Below are positions 1 to 6,060 of a stretch of 13,627 nucleotides of DNA, piece by piece; position 1 is the first letter of the stretch; each line of letters opens with the position of its first letter. A model generated the notes under the pieces. It ran no database searches. It saw only the letters and a list, made by a program, of their open reading frames with translations, and was not told where the DNA came from. The stretch comes from an uncultured Clostridia bacterium (GTDB taxonomy: Bacteria > Bacillota > Clostridia > Christensenellales > Aristaeellaceae), in NCBI GenBank assembly GCA_946410395.1, contig CAMKAE010000031.1, positions 1 to 13,627 of the forward strand, written 5' to 3'. The translations under genes were made by a program, and so were the position numbers.

Positions 1-66
1 CGGAGACCGGCGCGGACGGGGCCGGACAGGGCCCGGAGACCGGCGCGGACGGGGCCGGACAGGGCC
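1..66 (+). repeat. Perfect 33-bp tandem duplication in coding sequence
   Basis: Positions 1-33 and 34-66 are identical, and a decayed third unit begins at 67. The unit is a multiple of three, so copy-number change keeps the frame and alters only the number of PETGADGAGQG repeats in the protein. The array may continue to the left of the window. Confidence 0.9.
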
Positions 67-107
67 CGGAGGCAGGCCGGGAAGGGAACCCGGAGCCGGA
101 AGGATAA
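1..107 (+). CDS. C-terminal end of a repeat-rich phage structural protein (partial)
   Basis: An open frame enters from the left edge (codons begin at position 3) and stops at TAA 105-107. The visible 34 residues are two copies of an 11-residue unit, PETGADGAGQG, followed by a Gly/Pro/Glu-rich end. Such low-complexity tails are common on phage tail and baseplate proteins, and the neighbours downstream are a baseplate-like protein and a tail fibre, so a tail or baseplate protein is the likely identity. No domain is visible in this fragment, so the function cannot be named. Confidence 0.6.
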   Translation, partial: ETGADGAGQGPETGADGAGQGPEAGREGNPEPEG

Positions 108-125
108 AAGGCGGGAGGGGGATAT

Positions 126-545
126 ATGTTCGAAAGAGACGCAAGCGGGGCCATCACCATGCACCGGGGCGACACCGGGGCCTTTAAGGTCCGGGCGTCG
201 CGGAAGAGCGGCGCGGCCTGGACGGCGGCGGACCGGATGATCTGGACGGTGCGGAACGCCCAGGGCGATATCGTCATGCAGCGGTTCTACCGGCTGGACA
301 CGGAGCTGGGGGCCGGGGTCTGCGAGATCCAGATCCACAACAACGACACGGACACCTGGGACAACGGGCAGTATCAGACGGAGCGCCGGTACGTGGTGGC
401 CCCCAGGTGGAACGGGACGGCCCCGGAGGGCGACTGCGTGGACGCCATGACGGCCGGGGTCCGGATCGTGGACGGCGACATCGTCCGGGTTCCGGAGGGC
501 GGCCAGAGCACGATGACCTTGAGTGATGTTTACGGGGAGGTGTAA
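126..545 (+). CDS. Baseplate/upper-fibre-like phage structural protein, 139 aa
   Basis: ATG 126 follows a GGAGGGG ribosome binding site at about 114-120. The protein is soluble, without signal peptide or membrane segments. It opens with a segment containing ITMHRGDTGAFKV and later has DTDTWDNGQYQTERRYVV. This 'RGDTG ... tW ... G.Y...iryvV' pattern is typical of small beta-sandwich proteins encoded just before tail fibres in Firmicutes phages, resembling the N-terminal domain of BppU-type baseplate proteins. That comparison is from memory of the family style, not from a search. It lies immediately upstream of the fibre gene: its stop (543-545) is 3 nt before the fibre start, and the fibre's ribosome binding site lies inside its last codons, so the two are probably translationally coupled. 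A role as adaptor or upper baseplate subunit for the fibre is inferred. Confidence 0.7.
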   Translation: MFERDASGAITMHRGDTGAFKVRASRKSGAAWTAADRMIWTVRNAQGDIVMQRFYRLDTELGAGVCEIQIHNNDTDTWDNGQYQTERRYVVAPRWNGTAPEGDCVDAMTAGVRIVDGDIVRVPEGGQSTMTLSDVYGEV

Positions 546-548
546 CCT

Positions 549-3098
549 TTGGCAGACAACGCACAGAACGAGCTGAACGAGCAGATCGAGGACGTGATCG
601 AGGACGCGGAAGTCATGACCGTGCCGATCGACACGACGCTGAGCATCTCCGGCGAGGCGGCCGACGCCAAGGCCGTAGGCGACGCCCTGGCGGAGAAGGC
701 CGACCGGAGCGAGATCCAGACCCGGGTCCGCGTCAACGGCCAGGAAGCCGACGAGCAGGGGCTGATCCTGGTCGACGCCGGGCACGTGCCCATGGAGGAC
801 GGCAGCGAGACGACGGTGCGGGAGGCCATCCGGGCCGTCGACGATAAGACCGCCGGGGACATCCCCATGAGCGGGGAGACCGGCGCCGGGACCATCGCCG
901 ATGCCATTGAGGCGGAGGCCGCCAGGACGGCCCAGACCATCCGCATGGGCGCGGGCGCCGGGACCATCGCCGCGGCCATCCAGAGCCTGTCGGACAGCCT
1001 GCAGACGCTGGGGCAGACCGTGGCGGGCCTGGACAGCAAGACCGCCGCGGACATCCCCATGAGCGGGGAGACCGGTGCGGAGACCATCGCGGAGAGGATC
1101 GCCGGGATGGAGGAAGGCCTGGTCAGGACCGTCAACGGCATCGGGCCCGACGAGGACGGGAACGTGCCGATCACCAAGGTGGACTACGCGGACAACCTGA
1201 CATCCGACGAGATGAGCCAGGTGGACGACGAGTTCCTGCGCCGGACCAGCGGCGGGAGCGGCAGCCTGCAGGACGGGGAAGCCTGGGCCATCCGGATCCA
1301 GGGCAACCGGATCCACGACGGATACACCGCCGAAAGCCTGCGGATGTCCGTCATCCCCATGCCCAGGCCTACGCCCGCGGCTATCACCGCCAGCATCGAC
1401 GAGGCCACCTTCGAGGCCTATGTGAGCGAGGCGGGAACCTATATCCTGGAATACGACGGGACGGACTGGAGCCTTAGCCCGGCGCTTTACGGCGTTACCG
1501 TCACCGGCGAGCCCATCGACGGGGACGAGATCACCATCACCTGGGACGGCGTCAACAACGCTGTGCTGAGCGTCAGCGCCGTGCCGCGGACCGCGCCGGA
1601 TCCCATCACCGCCACCATCGACCGGGACGTGTTTGTCGCCTACGTCGACCAGAGCGGCACCACGCTGCTGACCTACACCACCGAATGGAGCGCGGACCCG
1701 GCGCTTTACGGCGTCACCGTCAGCGGCGTGCCCATCGCGGGGGACCAGATCCGGATCGTCTACGTCAAAGAGATCCGCGGCACCATCCGCCAGGCGACGC
1801 CGGAGCGGCTCGTGGGCACCGGATGGAACCTGTACGAGATCGCCATGGAGCGGGCCTATGTCGTCCGGTATTCCGACACGTACGGGTACCGGATCGGCGG
1901 GACGTACACCAGCGTCCAGTGGGCCGCCAGCATCTCCGGCGAGCGGACAACCATCACGCCGGTGGGCGGGCTCTTCAACGTGCCCGGGGACGGCGTGCTC
2001 TTTATCGCCGGCGGCGACGCCACGACCTATGTTTACAGCACCTGGAGCGACTGGACCGAGGGATACGCCGGGGACTTCGAGACGTACCAGGAGAGCGCTG
2101 TGGACCTGAGCGCGATCATGACCAGCGCCTTCCCCTATGGCCTGTGCCGGGTCGGGGACGTCCGGGATGAGATCGACGTCAACACCGCCCAGGCGTACCG
2201 CAGGATCGACCGGATGGCCTACACCGAGAACAACCTGGCGAATGTTATCGCCAGCGGCCGGGGCTATGAGTACGATGAAGACTATATCTACGTGGTCCGG
2301 GAGAATCCCGTGGTCTCGGCTGTCAGCATCAGCGCGGAGTATACCATCTGCGAGCATGGGCTGGAGTTTTTCGACGGCAGCAGCGTGCCGGTCTACGCGG
2401 AGATCCTGTACGGCCAGAACCTGAAGGACAAGCTGCGCAGGCAGGTCGTCGCCGTATCGCCCCAGAGCTTCACAGCCGGCGAAAAGGCCCAGGCCAGGGA
2501 AAACATTGGCGCGGCTGCCGCGGCGGATCTCACCAGCCTTCGGGCAGGGCTGACCTATGTCGAGGACGGGGACACGATCGCCGCGAACGCCAGCTATACC
2601 GAGGGCAAGTTCATCGCCTGGAAGGGCGAGATCTACCGGATCCTGACGACGATCAACACCACCGTCACCAGCGCGAACTGGACGACCTACCTGACCAAGC
2701 AGGACGGGATCGGCGGGGCGCTGAGCCAGATCAATGGCGATCTTGCTGCGTTAAACAGCAAGATTACAAATGTCGAAACGGTACACAATCCGGCTGGGTA
2801 TGACACAAGCATCTTGGAGGATGTGTACGCTGTAAGACGTGGGAACGCAGTTCTTGTAACATTGACAATTAAGGCTGGCTTGTCCGCAGATTGGCACAAC
2901 GACATCGCAACTGGTTTGCCCCGACGGTTCAGACCGCCTGTTCAGGTATTCGGTTCGCATCGTATTTCCTCAGGGGCTGACGCATCGAAAAATATTATCA
3001 ATGTGCTTACCGGTGACGGACTTACACAGTTCCATTGCTCCGCCGTATTCAACGCACACATTGATTGTAGTTTCTCTTTTGTGGCTCTTAATGATTGA
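549..3098 (+). CDS. Tail fibre / receptor-binding protein with exchangeable C-terminal tip
   Basis: The 849-aa protein starts at TTG 549, chosen because GGGGAGGT at 535-542 is well spaced and no ATG fits. The N-terminal third is helical and repetitive: the segment K-T-A-x-D-I-P-M-S-G-E-T-G-A occurs near residues 100 and 164 (DNA identical over 858-883 and 1050-1075). Two related beta modules follow at about residues 279-343 and 353-407, sharing DPALYGVTVSG-like and GD.I.I elements. Near residues 637-655 is a Q-S-F-T..EKAQAREN-I-G-A motif typical of tail fibres, then a Y..GKFIAWKGEIYRI carbohydrate-binding-like stretch. Residues 739-849 form the distal tip, with AT-richer DNA than the rest. 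The tip begins exactly at an inversion site (codons N736-S737-K738). Inversion of 2754-3399 would replace these 111 residues by 96 others, giving 834 aa. The tip presumably contacts the host receptor. Confidence 0.9.
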   Translation: MADNAQNELNEQIEDVIEDAEVMTVPIDTTLSISGEAADAKAVGDALAEKADRSEIQTRVRVNGQEADEQGLILVDAGHVPMEDGSETTVREAIRAVDDKTAGDIPMSGETGAGTIADAIEAEAARTAQTIRMGAGAGTIAAAIQSLSDSLQTLGQTVAGLDSKTAADIPMSGETGAETIAERIAGMEEGLVRTVNGIGPDEDGNVPITKVDYADNLTSDEMSQVDDEFLRRTSGGSGSLQDGEAWAIRIQGNRIHDGYTAESLRMSVIPMPRPTPAAITASIDEATFEAYVSEAGTYILEYDGTDWSLSPALYGVTVTGEPIDGDEITITWDGVNNAVLSVSAVPRTAPDPITATIDRDVFVAYVDQSGTTLLTYTTEWSADPALYGVTVSGVPIAGDQIRIVYVKEIRGTIRQATPERLVGTGWNLYEIAMERAYVVRYSDTYGYRIGGTYTSVQWAASISGERTTITPVGGLFNVPGDGVLFIAGGDATTYVYSTWSDWTEGYAGDFETYQESAVDLSAIMTSAFPYGLCRVGDVRDEIDVNTAQAYRRIDRMAYTENNLANVIASGRGYEYDEDYIYVVRENPVVSAVSISAEYTICEHGLEFFDGSSVPVYAEILYGQNLKDKLRRQVVAVSPQSFTAGEKAQARENIGAAAAADLTSLRAGLTYVEDGDTIAANASYTEGKFIAWKGEIYRILTTINTTVTSANWTTYLTKQDGIGGALSQINGDLAALNSKITNVETVHNPAGYDTSILEDVYAVRRGNAVLVTLTIKAGLSADWHNDIATGLPRRFRPPVQVFGSHRISSGADASKNIINVLTGDGLTQFHCSAVFNAHIDCSFSFVALND
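2740..2764 (+). other. Left inversion (crossover) site
   Basis: ATCTTGCTG (2740-2748) and CAGCAAGAT (2756-2764) are perfect 9-bp inverted arms around a 7-bp spacer, CGTTAAA. This is the form expected of a tyrosine-recombinase core site: two recombinase-binding arms flanking a short central region. It overlaps fibre codons for L-A-A-L-N-S-K-I. Its inner arm and spacer are repeated in inverse orientation at 3389-3404. Confidence 0.8.
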
Positions 3099-3399
3099 TT
3101 TACTGTACAATAACGTGCAGGAAAACAGGGGAATTTGTAGACAGAACTTTGATAAGTCCTGTTGTACTAATTGAAATTTCGGTTTTATTATCCTCTGAAG
3201 ACCCACTTGTTTTTGGGATAACGCAATTGTGGATAGCATCATCTATGATGGTTTGCTTTGGCAAAGTAACGCTATTCGCATAACCGTATCGTCTGCACAC
3301 GATAGTGAACAAACTATGATTTGCAAAATCTGGAATTTGATATGTTGCATTCGCATCATGTACTCCGCCTGCGTCATAATAGTGCGGCAACTTGCTGTT
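2754..3399. other. Predicted invertible segment swapping tail-fibre tips
   Basis: The segment is bounded by inverted copies of a 14-nt core (2749-2762 on plus; 3391-3404 on minus) matching at 13 of 14 positions. It contains two convergent coding stretches with no gene between them: the active tip on plus (stop 3096-3098) and a silent tip on minus (stop 3100-3102), separated by one base. In both orientations the core is read in the same frame as N-S-K, so inversion anywhere within AAACAGCAAG would produce a full-length fibre with the other tip. The segment is clearly more AT-rich than the GC-rich flanks. No other copy of the core was seen in the window, which suggests a two-state switch and not a multi-segment shufflon. 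Confidence 0.85.
3100..3399 (-). CDS. Silent alternative tail-fibre tip cassette (no start of its own)
   Basis: A minus-strand frame runs from the crossover codons N-S-K through 96 further residues beginning LPHYYDAGGVHDANATYQIP and ending VFLHVIVQ, stop TAA 3102-3100. It has no ATG, no ribosome binding site and an in-frame stop immediately upstream, so it cannot be expressed where it lies. Length (96 versus 111 aa), beta-rich aromatic content and AT-rich composition match the active tip on the other strand, although the two sequences are not obviously alike. The natural reading is a stored second receptor-binding tip, brought into frame by inversion. It could instead be a decayed remnant, but 96 uninterrupted codons in the exact frame required argue against that. 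Confidence 0.8.
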   Translation of the reverse strand, partial: NSKLPHYYDAGGVHDANATYQIPDFANHSLFTIVCRRYGYANSVTLPKQTIIDDAIHNCVIPKTSGSSEDNKTEISISTTGLIKVLSTNSPVFLHVIVQ

Positions 3400-3413
3400 T
3401 TACGAAGTACCGA
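3389..3413 (-). other. Right inversion (crossover) site, inverted copy
   Basis: Read on the minus strand, spacer CGTAAAA (3404-3398) and inner arm CAGCAAGTT (3397-3389) match the left site except for one spacer base and one arm base. The outer arm (3413-3405) is degenerate compared with the left site. On this side the spacer carries an in-frame TAA (3402-3400), so the silent tip is cut off from any upstream reading frame until inversion joins it to the fibre. Confidence 0.8.
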
Positions 3414-3434
3414 CCGACAAAAAACATTATTAAT

Positions 3435-3466
3435 CATTAAAAATCACCCGGCCAGCTGCCGGGTGA
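3435..3466 (-). terminator. Intrinsic terminator for the recombinase transcript
   Basis: TCACCCGGC (3444-3452) and GCCGGGTGA (3458-3466) form a perfect 9-bp stem with loop CAGCT. On the minus strand it is followed by five T (3443-3439), so it would stop the recombinase message after it has crossed the 79-aa gene in antisense and before it reaches the fibre tips. On the plus strand it is followed only by an A/T-rich stretch and would be weak. It lies outside the inversion sites, so it keeps its place in both orientations. Confidence 0.75.
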
Positions 3467-3494
3467 AATATAATTTATTTGGAGGTAATCCATT

Positions 3495-3734
3495 ATGTTC
3501 TACATGGTAGTCAGGATCTTTAGAACCACCCAGGACAACAACAGCATCCAGTATTTCAACGTGTCCGACTATGAGAGCCAGGACGCCTGCCTGCGCGCAG
3601 CTGAGGCCCGGTTCCACAACGTCATCACCGCGGATCTCCAAAATCCGGATGTGGTCTACCAGATGACCGCGATCCTGGACAACGCCGGCAACTTCACGGA
3701 AAAGCCCGTGATCTTCGACCGCCGCGGGGAATAA
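3495..3734 (+). CDS. Conserved-looking small phage protein, 79 aa
   Basis: ATG 3495 follows GGAGGT at 3481-3486. The protein begins MFYMVVRIFRTTQDNNSIQY, contains a short acidic/aromatic stretch with AAEARFHNVITADL, and ends KPVIFDRRGE. It has no signal peptide, membrane segment or recognised catalytic motif. I recall similar small proteins beside tail and lysis genes of Clostridia phages but cannot give a function. It stands between the inversion region and the recombinase; its stop codon (3732-3734) directly abuts the recombinase stop (3735-3737), so the two genes converge with no gap and recombinase transcription would run antisense through it. Confidence 0.7.
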   Translation: MFYMVVRIFRTTQDNNSIQYFNVSDYESQDACLRAAEARFHNVITADLQNPDVVYQMTAILDNAGNFTEKPVIFDRRGE

Positions 3735-4733
3735 TCAGGCATAGACCCGGCTGTGTTCACGCTGGAGATCCGTCTGGTCCTGTTTGGCATAGATCAACGT
3801 GGTCTCCGGCTTTGCGTGGCCCATGAGCGCCTGGAGCTTATCCAGGGGCATGCCGCCGCGCAGGCCGGAGGTCGCGAACGTGTGCCGGAGTTTATGCGGG
3901 AAGACATGATGCTCGCAGCGCTGGCCGATTTTCCCGATCTCGGTCTCGATGGACCGGATGCCCAGGCGATGATGCGGGCGCCGAATGGTCACAAAGAGGG
4001 CCTCGCAATCGTCCTGCCGGGTCTCCAGATACTTCCTGAGCGAGAGCTCTGATTCTGCGTTAAAATAGACGGTTCTTCGTTTGTCGCCCTTGCCGTGGCG
4101 GATGACGATGGACCGCGCTTTCCAGTCAATGTCCGACAAGTTCACGGCGCTGCACTCGCTGGCCCGGATCCCGGAGGAATAGAGGAGATCCACCAGGGCT
4201 TTCTCGCGGACCGTCCGGCAGACCCAGCGAAGCTCCTCCAGCTCGTAGGGCGTGAGCGGGATCCGCTCCGGAACCTGGTGCTTGATGCACTCGACGCTGG
4301 AGCAGGGATTCCGGACAAGGTACTCGTTGGTGACCAGCCACGAGAAGAAGGCGCTCAGGATTCGGCGGATGTTGTCCAGATAGCCGTCCGATGCGTGCTT
4401 CTCCGTCTTGTACCAGTACAGATACAGGCGGATGTCGTTTGCGCGGACGTCGGAAAAGGGCTTCTGGATCCGGCGGAAGAAATCCTCCAGCCGGAGGCCG
4501 TAGATCTTCAGGGTGCCGCGGCTCAGGTTTTCGACGGCCTTGCTGGCCAGGAAATACTTCACCACCTCCGGGATCCCCGAGGCGGGAACCAGCGCTACCG
4601 GTTTCCGCGTGATGTCATAATCCTGGAGGGCGGAGTCCAGCACCGCAAGGACGCTCTGCAGCTGATCCTGCGGGAGGGTATCATAGAGACGGGAAACCAT
4701 CTGGGAGCGGAACGTTTCAGAACTGTCAGGCAT
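3735..4733 (-). CDS. XerC/D-like tyrosine recombinase, candidate tail-fibre invertase
   Basis: The 332-aa protein has the full tyrosine-recombinase catalytic set: R190 (SSGIRASE), K215 (HGKGDKRR), H280 and R283 (PHKLRHTFAT), H306 (LMGHAKPETT) and nucleophile Y315 (LIYAK). Residues about 50-150 form a SAM-like core-binding domain. It is shorter than the phage integrase at 9310-10644 and lacks an arm-binding domain, as expected of Xer/Rci-type enzymes. ATG 4733 is preferred over the more upstream in-frame ATG 4862, because the latter overlaps a TATAAT box and lacks a ribosome binding site, whereas GGAAGGA lies 10 nt before 4733. The gene interrupts an otherwise plus-strand late operon and sits one gene away from the invertible fibre segment. 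Inversion as its function is inferred from this position and from site structure; dimer resolution is an alternative. Confidence 0.9.
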   Translation of the reverse strand: MPDSSETFRSQMVSRLYDTLPQDQLQSVLAVLDSALQDYDITRKPVALVPASGIPEVVKYFLASKAVENLSRGTLKIYGLRLEDFFRRIQKPFSDVRANDIRLYLYWYKTEKHASDGYLDNIRRILSAFFSWLVTNEYLVRNPCSSVECIKHQVPERIPLTPYELEELRWVCRTVREKALVDLLYSSGIRASECSAVNLSDIDWKARSIVIRHGKGDKRRTVYFNAESELSLRKYLETRQDDCEALFVTIRRPHHRLGIRSIETEIGKIGQRCEHHVFPHKLRHTFATSGLRGGMPLDKLQALMGHAKPETTLIYAKQDQTDLQREHSRVYA

Positions 4734-4854
4734 AAAAAACACATCCTTCCTTTGATTTGTGCGGAAGGATGTGATAAAATCATTTCCTGGAGGATGTCCT
4801 ACCCACATCTTCCGCCCAGCGCATGACGGGGTCCAGCCGTCAGGCGCTTTTTCT
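4734..4854 (-). promoter_or_regulatory. Structured leader RNA of the recombinase: terminator/SD-sequestering switch candidate
   Basis: The leader (transcribed right to left) can form three hairpins. First, 4848-4837 with 4829-4818, 12 pairs with one mismatch. Second, 4813-4805 with 4797-4789, 8 of 9 pairs. Third, 4773-4763 with 4750-4740, a perfect 11-bp stem, followed by six T (4739-4734) and then directly the ATG. The third is a textbook intrinsic terminator, and its 3' arm GGAAGGATGTG contains the ribosome binding site. The upstream segment GCGGAAGATGTG (4815-4804) can pair instead with the 5' arm (4773-4761, one bulged base), which would break the terminator and free the ribosome binding site. 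No known riboswitch class was recognised. Confidence 0.6.
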
Positions 4855-4860
4855 ATGTCC

Positions 4861-4889
4861 ATTATAGCACAAAGATGCGCAAAAAATGT
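4861..4889 (-). promoter_or_regulatory. Promoter of the recombinase gene
   Basis: On the minus strand a perfect TATAAT lies at 4866-4861, with a poor -35 (ACATTT, 4889-4884) at 17-bp spacing. It predicts a start near 4854 and a leader of about 120 nt. The weak -35 next to a palindrome suggests that an activator or repressor acts here. Confidence 0.55.
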
Positions 4890-4905
4890 CGCATCGTAGG
4901 CGACA
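4887..4905. promoter_or_regulatory. Palindrome at the recombinase promoter, operator candidate
   Basis: TGTCGC (4887-4892) and GCGACA (4900-4905) are perfect inverted arms around seven bases, overlapping the -35 region of the recombinase promoter and lying 16 nt before the ATG of the divergent gene at 4922. A regulator bound here could act on both directions. The binding protein is unknown. Confidence 0.4.
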
Positions 4906-4921
4906 AACGAAAAGAGGAGCC

Positions 4922-5149
4922 ATGTTCTACAAAATCGTGCCCAGGGGCGACGGGCTGGTGGATGTTCTGCTGACGCCCGGGGAGCCGGTGCCTTTTTGGG
5001 GGCTGGACGGACGGGTCCACATCCGGATCCGGGTGCTCGCGGTCCGCGGGATCGATCCCATGGATCCGCAGTGGGGCGGAGATCTGGAGGCCCACGTGCG
5101 GGAACACTACGCGGCCTGGCTGGAGGCGGCCGAGGAGGTGGAGGCGTGA
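4922..5149 (+). CDS. Small conserved-type phage protein, 75 aa
   Basis: ATG 4922 lies just after GAGGAG (4914-4919), a rather short spacing. The in-frame ATG at 4886 has no ribosome binding site and falls in the recombinase promoter, so it was not used. The protein begins MFYKIVPRGDGLVDVLLTPG and ends with an acidic helix (HYAAWLEAAEEVEA). The middle, DGRVHIRIRVLAVRGIDPMD, gives the look of a small beta-rich fold. I recall similar proteins directly before endolysins in Clostridia phages, but no function is known to me. It is translationally coupled to the endolysin through a GTGA overlap at 5146-5149. Confidence 0.7.
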   Translation: MFYKIVPRGDGLVDVLLTPGEPVPFWGLDGRVHIRIRVLAVRGIDPMDPQWGGDLEAHVREHYAAWLEAAEEVEA

Positions 5150-6060
5150 AGAAGGTCAGCGTTGAGGCGTACCTGGAGAAGATCGAGGAGATCTACCAGG
5201 AGCAGCCGGCATACAGGACCGGCGGAGACGGCAGCGGCGGGACGTGCGACTGCATCGGGATGTGCAGGGGCGCGCTGGCGCGGGCCGGGGCCACAGGCGT
5301 CAGGAACATGCGCGGGACGAACACGGCCGCGAGGAGCGGGGCGCTCGTGAACCTGCGGGAGATCCGCGACGCCTCCGGGCTGCAGGTCGGCGACGTGGTG
5401 CTGAAAGTCCGGGATAAGGACGACAAAAATATGCCGCTTCCGGACAGATACCGGAAGGGCGGCAGCGGATACAGCCGGAAATGGGGAGAAACCAACTGGA
5501 CCCACATTGGGACGGTGACGCGGGTGCACCCGCTGGAGATCACCCACATGACGAGCCCGCACCCGCAGAAGGACACGAGCCTGGGCCGGTGGAGCTGGGC
5601 GGCGGAGCTGCCCTGGGTGGAATACGAGAAGAAGACGCGGCCGGACGATCCGGACGGGGGACAGGAGGACAGGGACGTGGAAAATGCTGTGGTTTGGGCC
5701 GCGAGCGGCGGGACCGTGAAGCTGCGGGCCAGCAATAAGCCCGGGACGGCGGGCTACGGGCTTTACGACGACATCCCGGTGGGGACCGGCGCGGAAGTGC
5801 TGGAGCACGGGGAGATGTGGTGCAGGGTCAACATCGGCCGGCGGAAGGGCTGGTACATGATGACGGAGTACCTGCTTTTCGACGGCGCGCAGGTTGAGCC
5901 TGGCGAGGATCCGGAGGATGGGCCGGATGCGGAGCCGGCTGCGGATCCGGAGACGGTCGAGATCACCCTGACGATGACCAGGCAGGAGGCGCAGCTGCTC
6001 ATCAGGCTCGCGGACAACCTGGGCTGGAAGCTCGCGCAGGCCGCGGGAGGCGTGGGCTGA
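5146..6060 (+). CDS. Endolysin: NlpC/P60-like peptidase with SH3 domain
   Basis: The 304-aa protein starts at GTG 5146, which overlaps the preceding TGA and is served by GGAGGTGG at about 5133-5140. Residues about 20-160 form an NlpC/P60-type cysteine peptidase: GTCDCIGMCRG places the likely nucleophile at C36, and H120 in NWTHIGTVTRV is the likely catalytic histidine. Residues about 181-246 are a bacterial SH3 domain (VKLRASNKPG ... GWYMMTEYLLF) for cell-wall binding. An acidic Pro/Glu linker (250-270) leads to a short helical C-terminus (LTMTRQEAQLLIRLADNLGW). Family knowledge: such enzymes cut peptide bonds in peptidoglycan stems at the end of infection. There is no signal peptide, so release should depend on the holin at 7319-7681. 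Confidence 0.88.
   Translation: MKKVSVEAYLEKIEEIYQEQPAYRTGGDGSGGTCDCIGMCRGALARAGATGVRNMRGTNTAARSGALVNLREIRDASGLQVGDVVLKVRDKDDKNMPLPDRYRKGGSGYSRKWGETNWTHIGTVTRVHPLEITHMTSPHPQKDTSLGRWSWAAELPWVEYEKKTRPDDPDGGQEDRDVENAVVWAASGGTVKLRASNKPGTAGYGLYDDIPVGTGAEVLEHGEMWCRVNIGRRKGWYMMTEYLLFDGAQVEPGEDPEDGPDAEPAADPETVEITLTMTRQEAQLLIRLADNLGWKLAQAAGGVG

Noticed and set aside
530..1177. Minus-strand ORF of 215 aa
   Set aside because: Shadow of the tail-fibre gene in GC-rich DNA; Ser/Met/Ala-rich, without ribosome binding site.
2740..3480. Diversity-generating retroelement acting on the fibre tip
   Set aside because: No reverse transcriptase and no template/variable repeat pair with adenine-specific differences are seen; inverted repeats and a recombinase explain the locus better.
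4095..4826. Plus-strand ORF of 243 aa
   Set aside because: Antisense shadow of the XerC/D-like recombinase and its leader.
4734..4862. N-terminal extension of the recombinase from ATG 4862 (43 extra codons)
   Set aside because: The ATG overlaps a perfect TATAAT, has no ribosome binding site, and the stretch is full of hairpins; ATG 4733 has a good ribosome binding site.
5107..5808. Minus-strand ORF of 233 aa
   Set aside because: Antisense of the endolysin; Pro/Arg/His-rich composition typical of GC-rich shadows.
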